Source of the DNA: Epiperipatus broadwayi
Lineage: Eukaryota > Onychophora > Udeonychophora > Euonychophora > Peripatidae
DNA: 64,000 bases
Reading direction: 5' to 3'
NCBI GenBank assembly: GCA_028023455.1
Contig: JAQFVV010000151.1
Span: 2,105,097 to 2,169,096 of the forward strand
The notes beneath the pieces are model-generated. The model was not told the origin of the DNA and ran no database searches. It saw nothing but the letters and a program-made list of their open reading frames with translations. Position numbers and translations under genes: made by a program. This document shows positions 21,991 through 34,700 of the stretch, piece by piece (the stretch's first letter is position 1; each line of letters opens with the position of its first letter).

Positions 21991-23640
21991 AGGTTATAGC
22001 CTCGGTAAATATTATTTCTATGATGTAATTTCTCTTCATAGCATGTGATGTTGATATAATTAATGATTTATCATTAATCAGTTTCATTCTCTTTTTATGG
22101 TTTTTCAATTAACGATCTGACAGCAATAATATCTAAGAATTTGAACTTGATATTCTTAATTAGATATGCATATCTGACATTTGCGTGATGCTTATTTTTT
22201 GTATATAAGTACTTGAACTAAGTCAATTTGCTTCACTCTATCCAAAACTCGTCTAATATTTAGTTTTGGTTATGTTTTTTACCAAAAAGTAATATGGTTC
22301 ACAAACAAAGCAGTAGTAATTTGCTTTGCTATTATTTTAAACCTTTCATGGTTTGTAATGAGCAGTTTTTATTATCCATCTTAATATATATGATAATTAT
22401 GTAAATAGATTAACAGTTAATAAACGACGTAATCTGTTCTATATATCAGTTCCAGTAAAAACTTGTTATCACAGGCAAGTAACGAATATCATATACATTA
22501 CTATACTGCTGAATATGGTATATTATTGACTTTATAGATTAGATAATTACTTTTTTTTTACTTGAAGAAAATTTAAAATCATTAACGCTCAATCTAATTG
22601 AGAGGATGGGTATTGATAGTTCATATTTCAGGACTCTAAACATTTATTATGCTTCAATTTATGAGTTAATAATAGAAAAAAAGAAATTCTATGCAGTCTT
22701 TATTTGATTATTATTACTAATCACACTGTCAGTTGTTCAAGAATCTTAAGTTGGTGAGCACTAAATTGACAAGGTGAGACCAAGGTTTCCATTCCATTGG
22801 TCGTACAGTTTATTTCGCTCAGAAATCTATGCCAGAATGTTTAGCTATCGAAACCACCATTCTTTTGCTCAGATGTATAGTCAACATTCTTTGTTACAAT
22901 TTATTTTACCTAATAACCTTCAGTTTTATCAAAAATATTTGTTGATATAATATGTAAAATGATTTCTTAAATAAAGTCAGAAGTTTCTATGAATAGATTA
23001 TGTGCTCAGAAACCATATTAGCAAAATTAAACATTCCTTCTCTCCAAACTCATATATCCCAAATAGATCATTTTCTTTTTACCCCCTATTATCCAATTAT
23101 TCCTCTAATTTTGGTTTCTTATTTCATTTCATTTTAATAAAAGCTGTTTTCAATAGTTCTATTATCTTGTTCTCATATTCCCCAATTTCATTATAAGGAT
23201 TTAAACAAAAAATCTCTAACTCTTTCATTTTATGAAATTTCTCCCATTCTCCATACAATTATCCTAATCCTACTTTAATATCCTGAATTCTAAAAATAAA
23301 TGTTAAAATATTCTGCCATCTCTACTCAAACTATATTTACTATCCAAATTATTATTCCACTTTTGCCTTCTTTCTATAATATCTAACACTATTACCCTTG
23401 CACCAAATAAAAGTAAACAGTCTTTAATGTTATATATATTCTTGTATTTTATATAATTTTTATTCTCATAATTCCAAACTTTTTTTTTATTCATATTCGT
23501 TTCCCCTCAACTTTAATTCTTTTTCTCTAACCAATTTATCTACTTCTTTTCCCACCATCATAATTTATGCACTTGTAAAACATTCTCTACATACTAATCT
23601 TACTTCTTATATAAATGCACAAAAAAATTTATTAACTAAG
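21991..23640. other. Intergenic, nothing firmly recognised
   Basis: Short frames at 23002-23196 (+) and 23303-23494 (-) have biased composition but no motif I recognise. The 22.9-23.6 kb piece may be decayed LINE sequence on the - strand, which I cannot confirm. Confidence 0.3.
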
Positions 23641-23702
23641 AATAGGGATTCTATACGCATCTAGTAATCAGTGATTACTCAAGATTATGCTAGATGGCGC
23701 TA
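23641..23702 (+). repeat. Diverged hammerhead-repeat tail, cut by a LINE
   Basis: agggattctatacgcatcta and tgattactcaag correspond to the tail in copy 1 and copy 2. It ends in tagatggcgctag, where the truncated LINE begins. Confidence 0.45.
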
Positions 23703-24139
23703 GAGTAGTTTATTGTTTAAGGCTTGAACAAGATCTTTAGCAACAAGAGAATATACATGTAAATGGAAAAATATGGGTGATTTAGTGTGCAAATTATGTA
23801 AGGAAGGAATAGATAATATTTGGCATTTGTTAATTGAATGTAAATGCTTGAAACCAGAAAGGGTACATATAATGAAGTTATGGAAGAATAAATATGAAAA
23901 AAATGATTATACAGAAAGTGGATTATTGGTTTTTATGCTGGGTTTGGGAAAAGATAAGGGGGATTTAGATATAAAGTCCATAGAGTTGACAAAGATTATG
24001 TTGTGGAAATGGGATGGAGCAGGATATGGGAAAACTTAGACTGGGGAATGGAAAATAAAGTGGGCTAACAGGTTTCTCTGGGCATAATTGCTGAGATTCT
24101 TGACTTCGTTTAAGGAGAAACTACAGTACATCACATATC
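23703..24139 (+). mobile_element. 5'-truncated copy of the 1150-4710 LINE
   Basis: It matches 4271-4710 at roughly 90% by eye, including the 3' untranslated part (ggctaacaggttt, ttgacttcgtttaaggaga) and the ATCAC-type end. Truncation at the 5' end is the usual product of incomplete reverse transcription. No clear target duplication was found. Confidence 0.88.
23705..24039 (+). pseudogene. LINE C-terminal fragment with CCHC motif
   Basis: The open frame (ATG at 23773) encodes CKLCKEGIDNIWHLLIECKC, keeping the CX2CX8HX4C zinc ligands, then MLGLGKDKGDLDIK. It corresponds to the last about 90 residues of the LINE at 4330-4601. Confidence 0.85.
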
Positions 24140-25625
24140 ATATTCTTTAAGTTTGGTAATTTGATGATTTATCCACTTACTTATTAATTGACTCTTAGTA
24201 CAAGATGCCAAATTAGATTGTGTTTTTTAAATATTTATAAATACTAACTATTTTATTAATTTCTTTCCACATATAGCTATATATGTGTATATACACATAT
24301 AAAAGAAAGATAGAGTTAACTGTTTAATATCTCAGTTTTTAATTCTGAAGAAAACCAGAAACTGGTTGATATTACAATGCACATTTAAACATGCATTTTT
24401 CTTTTAAATATATTTCCATTTGTCATTTTATACATATATTAATTTTCTGTCCATTCAATAAATAAAATAAAAATTTGTACATTTTGCTTTTATATGTATA
24501 TAATTTTGATATGCTATTCAATCCACAACAGCTACAACTGGTATAAATTTTCATATGCCTTAATTGGATATTCATTTTAGTACTTCTTAGGTATGTCAGT
24601 ATTTTGCAAAAATTAAATTAGTTTGAATTTAACTTGTGAAGTATAAGTTTTATGCTTTTTTATTAGCAGTATCTCATACCACTTGTAATTTAAATGTAAG
24701 TAATTTTTGTCTGTGTTTTGCAAATTATGGTTATTTTTCTTAAAACAAATATTATAATAACTGATAATCAGAAATTATTAATTGATTCCAGTTGGAAGTT
24801 ATTTTAAACAAAAGTGATTTTATTTCTCCATTTTTGTGATTTTATGATTATATTTTTAAAATTTTTTTAATACTATTTTAATACTTGTTGCAAATAATGC
24901 TTATAATAAAAAAAATCAAATTTGGAACAATAATTATATAAAACAAATATTTCTCTTAGGAGCATTATGAGATACTGCTTGTAGTATTTACATTATAAAA
25001 TTCTATTGTAGCCCTTGTGGGTTAATAAGCTTAAAAGAATGCAATTAAAAAAACATTATACAAATCCATCTTATTTGGTTTACAATCAAAAAATATTGAA
25101 AAAAAAAACAACAAATCTAAAAAAAGATGTATATATTTTGTTCATGATTTAAAAACAAAAAATAATTATGGTATTAAATTACAAAGCAGAAATACAGTAT
25201 ATAATTTTTTACACATTTATATCAACATTCATTAATCTCATCTCTCTTTGGAGTCAATTTTTTTTTTTTCTAAAAATATTATCACAATGATTTTTAAAAA
25301 TAACAAAGATTTAAAGTTAAAAATAACCATTAGAAATATCAAAATACACTACAAATTTTTTTATAATAAGAATAACCGACGACACTTTTTACATATATAT
25401 TTCTATCTGTACAATGTCCAAACAAAAATTTAAAAAAGCTAATTTTGTGAACAGTTTTGGTTGTGGTCCCTTGTGCTATATACAAGCAAATACCTCATTA
25501 AAAAAAAAGAAAAAAATATACATATTTACATCTAGGGCAGGTATCTGGACAGTGTGCGTTTAAAGAAAACATTCTCAATGTTCAGTCGATTAGTGCATTT
25601 ATCGTGGAATGCTAACACCAATTTC
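24140..25625. other. Region holding the MAP3K 3' UTR; degenerate ribozyme at 24344
   Basis: The part nearest 25625 must hold the 3' UTR of the - strand kinase gene; I could not fix its poly(A) signal. At 24344-24375 CUGAAGA, CCAGAAACUGG and UUGAUAUU look like a decayed hammerhead copy without stem II. Confidence 0.35.
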
Positions 25626-25710
25626 TTATCGAAAACTTGAATGTTTGGAACGATTAATAATGAAGGAGTGATTTAATAAGTCTGCAGCTGAAGGTCTTAA
25701 ATCCTGTTCT
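25626..25710 (-). CDS. MAP3K19: MAP3K19-like terminal exon
   Basis: After an attttcag acceptor it encodes [18 protein letters not shown] plus a short tail [10 protein letters not shown] and a TAA stop (25628-25626). RPSA is the conserved Arg of subdomain XI. Confidence 0.88.
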
Positions 25711-28700
25711 CTGAAAATATAAGAAATAACAAATTATGTAACTATACAATAATACATGTATGTAAATGAAACACTAAGTCAATTTGTTCACGTATCCTAT
25801 CCACAGTCCGAATTTGAAAACATTGGATAAAAGTTGAGTTTTTGTTTCAGGTAGATCCAAATAAGCAATTAATTATTAATTAATTATTATATGTAGCTCT
25901 GAAGAAGACTGTTGGATAGTCAAAACTGTAAATATAAAATTATTCAAAGAAAATAATATGTTTGCCTTTCATAAAGTGAAAAAAGAAAGGTGTTATTAAT
26001 TACAATTAATGTTAATAAATAAATACATAATTATTCATAGCTGAGAAAGCAAAACAAAGAGTGGGAAATTGGCTAAAGTTCTTGACACTTTCTCCCTCAC
26101 TGTTCATTGATGAGAACTATTGGAAAGGTGTTTGTTCTAAAGTGGGCTATTTAAATTATTTTTATCTACATACTAAAAACATTTCATTATTACAAGAAGA
26201 TAAATATTTACAAAACGTCCAGTATAATGATATACAGGAGAAAAAGACAAAATGTTATAATAATCTCACACTCCTTGTATTTTTGCTAAGTTTACCTGTC
26301 TAAGATCCTCATTTTTTTTTAATGCTGCAATGAGGGGATTGGTTTTCATCAGAAAGTACAGCCAAATGATGCTTTTCAAAAATGAAATATTAAAATTCAT
26401 TTGCATATGTAATAAATTAAAAAAATTTCTATAGATTAATAATCCCTTTTTTTTTTTAGAAAAAAAAATCCAGTGATATAGACAAATAACTGTATTTTGT
26501 TTTTTTATTTATTTATATACTTCCTTTAATAAGCTTATATATTTGTTATTGCTTCAATAAATATATGTGTATTTATACATACACACACAAATATATCAAA
26601 AACTAAAGTTGTTTAGAATCACTAGTAATGTGTTGTCTGACTTTAAAAAAAATAAAGTACAATATTTAATAATATTTCAAAATAATATAGAAAATGAAAT
26701 AGAATTTGCTATTGCAATATATATATATATGCATGTTGTAATGTTCACTATGTTCATGCCTATATGGTATTTTTACAACTTAGATCTTTCGGCAGTAAAT
26801 GTTTAGTAAGATTCATTTAAGCAAGGAGAGATAGTAAATGCTTCGAATAAAATAAAAATTATATCCTATCTCCTTATGCCCCCATTCTTTTTTTTTTTAA
26901 AGCAATCATTTTTAAAAAAAGTCCTGGGATTTTAAATGAAATTCTAGCAGAATATTAGTATTAAACTGGATGCAACAAAACACGTGATGTCAAAATCTTT
27001 GCACAGAAACATAATCAAAGCTTTAAAGTATACAGGATGTATGATGATCTCCATTGGAACCACTGTTTGAAGTAAAAGTTAAAAATGAAGATAAAACAAA
27101 TAGTTTTAGGAGCAATACGGACCCTTTTTTATCATTTACGCAATATTAGATTATGAAACATTGTAATTCCTTCTATTTTCTTTTTCCGCATTCTTAAATA
27201 TTAATAACCCTATTGCATTTTCCTACACATATAAATTTTAACTAACAATATATGCATGATTTATTCAGTTTATTCGTAAGTTTAGAGCACTTCATTTTGA
27301 TTAGAAAAAATCTACTATAAGCTTAAATAGTCAACGAACATTAGTTGGTGTAATGCCACAATATGTACATTATCCAGATTAGTTCCTGGCTTTTACCTTC
27401 AACCTGAGGGTTTTAGCTTTCAAAGATGCAAACAATGCATTTATAAATTTAGCTACTATTTTTTTATCTCTGTATACCATTTATGCTACTTAATAAAGTA
27501 CGGAGGGATGTAGGTTAAGAGTAACAAGACAAGATGAAAAGGAATATATGGGTGAGAGATCAAAAAAAATATCACTGAAAGAATTAAGAAACTGAAAAAA
27601 AGTGAGCCGGACATATTGCCGGAAGAGATGATAATAGATGGACAATTGAAATCTTAAACTGGATTTCAAGAGATTGTAAAAGACTCAGAAAGAGACCACA
27701 TGTGAGATTGATAGATGAAATAAGAAAGTTTGTAAGCTGAGGATTGGAGGAACTGGATTAAACCTGTAGAGATGTTCATGCTGCAGTGGGTCGATAATGG
27801 GTAAAAATGACAATGACTATTCAATTTAACAGCTTGAAATTAAAAACTGCACATTTTTGTGCTCATTGATTACTCAAGCTTACAGTAGATGACCATAAAA
27901 TAGGGTGAGCATGTGAATACTGAGTTATGGGATGTTAGCATTAACTTTCCTAACCAAAGAGTAGGAAAGATTTGTATGACATGAAACTGAGATTACTAAA
28001 ATAGAAACTGATCTGGAATTACATTTATATAATTATACGATGAATCGGCTTAGGTTCAAAATCTTAGTAGTTATTTGTTTGAATTCTCATTAATGAAACG
28101 AAAAGCCAGAAACCTGTTTGGTGATATTATAGTGCTATTTCATTTGGTGCCCTTTGGTAACTCAAGTTTTATAGTAGATATCTAGACTAGGATGGCAAGA
28201 ACTGTTCTTCATTAATGCTCTTATCGTTTAGATACTTAATAGGAAGCTTTGACAATAATTTATCTACTCTATAAGTTTCTTTCTATAATGATTCCATTTT
28301 GCTTCTTTTAATAGAAGTAATTGCACTTCTCATTTCTTCAGTCGCAATGATGCTATCTCAGATGGCTATATTTATTAACTGGGCTACTTTTACTATATAA
28401 GTGCACATTTCATCATGCCATCTCTATTTTTAATATTCATGTCATCTTCTTACAGATGAAATAATTTTCCATTTTTGAGAAATTTTATCATTTTCTCTTT
28501 CCTTGCTATTTCAGTTTACTTCTCTTATGTTATCATTAACTTTTTTTCTATATCAACTTAGATATTATCTTTTTGTAAATAGATTGTTATATTTTTATCC
28601 ACATATAGCTATTTTCCTGCATGTATTGCTTTGTCTCGGTGGAGGAAATTTATTGATTAATAGATGCTATTTTGTTCCTCTTATCTATATATCTGTTTTT

Positions 28701-31700
28701 AGAATATCTTTATTTTTTTTTATGGAACCTACTAAAGTACAAGATATATCTATCACACGCATTTTAATACTAATTTAAATTTAAACCACTAAACATATTG
28801 GATGAATAGACACAAGATAGGGATTTTATGCACAAATCTTCTTACATCCATTGATTACTCTAGCTTGCACTGAGTGACACTACTGTATGAAGAGTTTTGC
28901 CTGTTTTGTAATTTAAATTTTTAGGAGTTATGTCTCTTAATCAAGAATAAAAACTATTAGTATTGTCATTCTTAATAGTTTTTATATCTAAAAGTTTTAT
29001 ATTACATTAACTCATCTATTACATCCAAAATTAATTGTCAATCTTTCCTAGTGATACATCACTTTGCATATTATAGCCTTGAAATTAATATTTTTTGTAA
29101 ACCATGTCCATTTTCCCATTGGACTTTTCTCCGAGAAGGTCATAATATAAATTTTTTGCAAATCCCATAAGTCCCTCTAATTTCTGTCTTTATATCCAAA
29201 TTCCCTTGCTGCATTTTCATCTTTCAAATGTTAGTTCAATTCTAGCATTGGGCTGTTCAGATGCCTTCTGCACATCTTTAGAAATCATTTTTCCATCAGA
29301 AGATAAGCTAAAATTATCTACATTTCTTATCCTTTACAAAGATGAATAACTAACCTTATTATTTCCAAGAGCAATTATTTTCACCCTTCTCTAGAGTCAT
29401 CCACTGAAAGCTTGAGTGCTCACCATTGGATACTAGATAGGATAGAGGTATAAAATCCCTATCATCAGACTAATTTTTTTTCTGGCTCTTTGCCTTCAAT
29501 GTTGAAGATTAGAATTCAAAGTAGAATGAGTTGGCCTGGGTTTAAATCTTTAGAATTTTTTTTAAAATTTCAGGTTATTAGCTTCAATAGTACAAAGGGG
29601 TAAAAGGGCTTCTAAATATGTAAGTATATTAGATAAAGCTTTGAATCCTAGTCCTGATTGACAAAAGCCAGAGTAGAGGGTTCTGGAGTAGGTTGAAGAC
29701 AATTGCTTTTGAAAACACTAGAGAGGATCACGAGATGTTACTCTGCCTGAAATAACAATGTCTTTACGAATTCTACTATTTCTGATATTTAACTTTATGG
29801 TAAATTACATATCAATTTTCAGATTATCATTTAATATTAATTATTGGTGATCATGATTTTATAAACATCGGTATAAAATCCATAGTATTTGTTACATGAT
29901 TTCAGAATCATACCTTTTTAATGAAATTAAAATCCCGGTAATGAAAATAATAATATATTAATGATACATTCAAACATTTTTTTAAAAAAATGCAAACAAT
30001 TCAAGAATTCAAAATAAAAAAGGAATTAAAAAAAAAAAAGATATTTTTTTAATCTAAAAGGGGACATTAGAGCATTGTCCGGCATCCTGCAGTTCAAGAA
30101 ATCTATCATTATATGTAATTCTTGGTGCTGTTGGCTATTATAATTTACTTTCTTATATTCTACAGCAAAAGACATAATTTTTAAAACTTTAGATCTAGCT
30201 AAGATAAAGTATTTATAACAAAAGTGATGGGTCATACCTTGTCATGCAAATCTTAACAAAATCTCTTGCTTCTGATGAAAATTTTTCTGGCAGTTGGGGA
30301 ATGAGACCATCGGAATTAATGGCAAGAATGGCAACCATAGGCGCCATGCTAGCCCTAAAAATAAAATAAAAAATTAGGTAAAATTATAATGACGAAGTAT
30401 CTCATTGCAAAGATAATATTAATGGTTAAAAAATACTGATTTTCCTTTAATATACTCTAGCTTACTATTTTGTCTAACCTTCTATGTATAAGAAACACAA
30501 TTACAAAGTTGAATTTATTTAAAAGCTTATTAAAATAAGTTTTCCGACCGATTCATGTAAGTTACTGCTTGTAAGGGAGTGATTTGTTTTTTGATTTATA
30601 TTTGATGAGTAATATTTTCAAAATAAATGTAAAAATTTGGGATGAAACATGTAAATCCTAATAATTGCAAAAGAGATTACAGTATATATAAGATTATAAA
30701 CATATAAGCAGATATTACATCTACTTAGCTATTCAATTTTGTATTAATGTAAATGATTAGTTGTTCTGGAAACATTTATCTGTGACAGGTTGGATGAAAG
30801 CATTTCATTCAGATGGACAAATTGACGTTTTTTTTAAATGTCCATTGCAATCGATTTAGGAACTTTCACTATACTATTGAGCTAAGCTGTTCATCTTTAA
30901 TATGAATTCAAATTAATATAAAGTATTCACATTAGATTATTCACTTAGGAGTTGTTGCTCAGTTGTCATTTTTTAAATATTATAAACCTCTTGCTCAGAA
31001 ATTGATCCTTAGTGTTCTGTATTACAAAATTTATACATTTTGCATTCAACTATCATCTATTATTTACTGTATTAGAGATTTTTGTGTTTTTATGAATTAA
31101 TTTTGTGGCAAGTGATAAACTCTGCAGCTTATTTTATCATATCTTTTATAAAAGTTGTGCAATATATTATTCATTTCAAAAAGTTTAGATTTTTCAGGTA
31201 GAGAGTAAGTTAATAACGCTGGTTTCTTTCCAATATGCCATTTACAAATGTATGTAATGACATAAATTAAAAAAACAACTAATTAACATATTTACATAAT
31301 CAGTGTGCTCCAGTGATAGTGATACTGGTTCTGTCTCCACAGTACCTGCAGTGTCATTTCTAAATCACTAGTGTTACATAATGACATAGTTTAGCTATTT
31401 GTTACAAAAATGTCTGAGTCATAAGTTAAGTCACGAAATGTGATAGCGTATTTTATATCTTCGTAGATCATCTTTGATATTCTTGCCATCGTGAAATCTT
31501 GCAAACCACTTGAAAGTATTCTTGTGATTCATGGATTCATTGTTATATACAGATTAAATCCTTTCAAACACTTCAGTAACAGTTTTTCCCAATTTAGCAC
31601 AAAATTTAATGTTAACATGTTGTTCCAATCATGGGTGGAGGTAAGGGGAAAAATCTTAACTGAGTAATGAGCCACATTTACATATAATTAGCTAATCAGG

Positions 31701-34700
31701 TATTAAAAGAGCAAGAATTCGGTTTAGAGTGAGAAATAGAATTAATTGAATCCGATAAAAAACCAAATGATTTGAGGAGAATATAGCGAGTCTTCGTTAA
31801 TTATTTCTTAGTTAGAAGAATGCCTTGAAATGTCAATAGCAGTCAGTTAAGATATGTATTCTTATCTTGCAACAGAAAAGGAATCAAATGAAAATTTTAT
31901 ATATAATCAAAAGGACCATTTTATCTAAAATCCTAAGAACTATCCCCTCCTTATCAATTTGAAGTGCATGCATGTGAGTAATTATGCCTGATGTGTACCG
32001 AGAAATCTGATTGATTATATAATATGCAAATTATTGTGAAAGTATAAACTTATTGTAGTCAATTTATTTAACCACAATACCAATCTAAAATGTAACTTTC
32101 TACCATCTCTGGTGGTACTCGTAGTGTGACAATTAATTTATATACATGTGGTGTTAACTGGATGACGTTTACAAGAGATTAATTTTTAGTGAATTCAAAG
32201 TTAAATAATAAGTTTAACTATTTTATTTTTATTTACCGTAGTTTAGATTCGATTTTAGTTTATATGCATATGTAATTACCTCTACATTCATGTATGATTT
32301 CTATGGTTTACTAATAAGTATTGAATATTTACATAATTTAATCACATTAAAGATATTAATATGTGGTGTATCTGAACTTAGTTCAGTCCCATATGGTTAT
32401 TTAAGTTAGATAGCTGGATTGGAAGACGTAGATGTCTGAAAATTTCAGATTTTCTACTTAATAGTTATCCATTAGATAAAGTGCTGAGCTTGTCTTAGTA
32501 TTTTTAATCTAATGCTTGAATATCCTGGCATCTCAGTGACGAAGCCAGTAGCAGAAACTGGTCTGGGGTTGAGGATATTCTGCAAAGCTTGTTAACTGTT
32601 TTCGCTCTGCAAGTGGATGTCCCGCACATCTTATTTGATTGGTCAAAATGTTTTCTTTTTTTACTGCATGCATGATATCAACAGAAATATGGGCATTTGA
32701 TAAATCTCTGATGTAGCTTTCTAAAGATGTCTTTAACAAAAAAATACGATGAAATTTCGATTTTTTATTAATTTTTTTTGTAACTGGCGTATTTATTTTT
32801 TGATCAATTTTGTAATTTCCACAAAGCGATAAAGACAGAAAACACTTATCGGCCTGAAAATACACTTTTATCGGAATGAAAATACTCTGATTCACAAACA
32901 AGGCCTTCCATGGAATCTAAATGTAATCGCAGAATAACAGGCTTGTAAGTATACAATTTAATTTTTTGAATAATATTTTAATTTTTTTTTTTAATTATTT
33001 GAAAAAATCATTTAATTTTTATTAATTTGCATTTATAGTGGTGTGTGTCTATATAAATTCTATATTTATTTATGCTCATATGAATTCATATGTACAGTAA
33101 TTTTTGTGTTCTAATATAATCCACTTATTTTATAAAAATAAACTTATTTTATAAAAATAATGATTCTTAAAAGATTTAATAATTTATTATTTTGTTTATA
33201 TGGTGTGTCTGTGTTTACTCTTGTGTGTTGTATAGCAAATAATGATTTGCAAAACTAAGAATCAAATGTACAAAAAGATTGCATATGCAAGCAAAGAATC
33301 AAATTCTGATTCTTGCCTATGCCTTGATACTCATCTGTGGAGTCACTAGTTTTGCCATATCTTTCGTCACATTATTTTCAAGTCTATAGCTAACAAATGG
33401 ACTATATGCAAATAAATTATATCTATGTGATACAATAAATATAACAAGATAGCATCACTGGTGTGCATAAAGAATATAAACATCACTGATGTACACAAAA
33501 AAATATAAAATGAAGAGATGAAACTAATTTTATCAGTGATACAGACAGTAGCCTACAATTTCTAGTTTTAGATAGACAAGAAGCCAATTTCTATGATGAC
33601 AAATGCATATCTATCTTCTGGAAATGATTTGTTTTGTATCTTTTTCTTATAGACGCCTTTGAGTTTTGGTAACTTTTGGTGTACCAGATAAAAATGAAGA
33701 ATTCTTATGCGAATACTTTTGGAGATTCTGAAGCTATGGATATTATATATAGTTTGAAAAATAATTTTGTGAGGAATACAAAGAATTATCATTGAAGATG
33801 TGATTTAAACTTAGTTAATGATGAATTAGAGATTATGAACAAACAATAAAGTAATAATTATGTTGGATGCTGAAATTTCTTTTTTTCTTTATTTTTTAAA
33901 TGGTTATCACTATTTGTCTTAGACTTATTGTTTTCCTTAGTTTTTCTAGTTTCTATTAATGTAAATTTTTTTGCTCTAACATAATTAAAACTGAAGTTAT
34001 TGTGAAAATTGTGTCTCAGATCAGTTTTTTAAAAAATTCAATATGGCGCCTGAAATCTGAAACAGTTAAGAGCTTATTTGTGAGCTCTTTATAAAATAAT
34101 TTAATCACAACTTCTAGTTATTTCTAATCCAATTGTAAAGGCCTCTGTCTAGGTGAAATAGTTTTAATTGGAATACTCATTTATTGCTGTTTAAAGTATT
34201 TGCTCACAGGACATTTTATTATATGGTGGCTCACTTATGAATTAAAACAAGAAGTTAAGTCAGTGAATGGTGCTATATGATAATTAGTTGAGCAATTGTG
34301 ACTAATATAAAAAGATATGAATTGAATAGATTATGTTGGGCATTTCACACATAATAAAACAATTCATGGAAGGCTAATATGATTATGCTTATCGTCAATT
34401 ATAAATGACTTTTGTAACATAAATCACCATTACTTCGATGTATGTTTCTGCTGCCATTTGATTCTTTAAATTTACAGATAAATTCAAGAAATCATTCAAG
34501 TGACTAATTAAACTTCTTGCAGTTTCTACAAGCAGTCCATGCTGAAGATTTATTAAAAATTCATTTTTCAGATATACCAAATGCGAAGTATTTTAATTCT
34601 TAAATTTGATAAATATCCACAAGCCTCCAATTATCTTAAAGTATTCCAAAAATGTGATTATCAATGATTTTTACTATTATTTACATAAAAAAGAAAAGCT

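Noticed and set aside
23303-23494. 63-codon - strand frame (LLLFGARVIVLDIIERRQ) as a gene
   Set aside because: It hints at retroelement origin but matches no motif I can name; too short to call.
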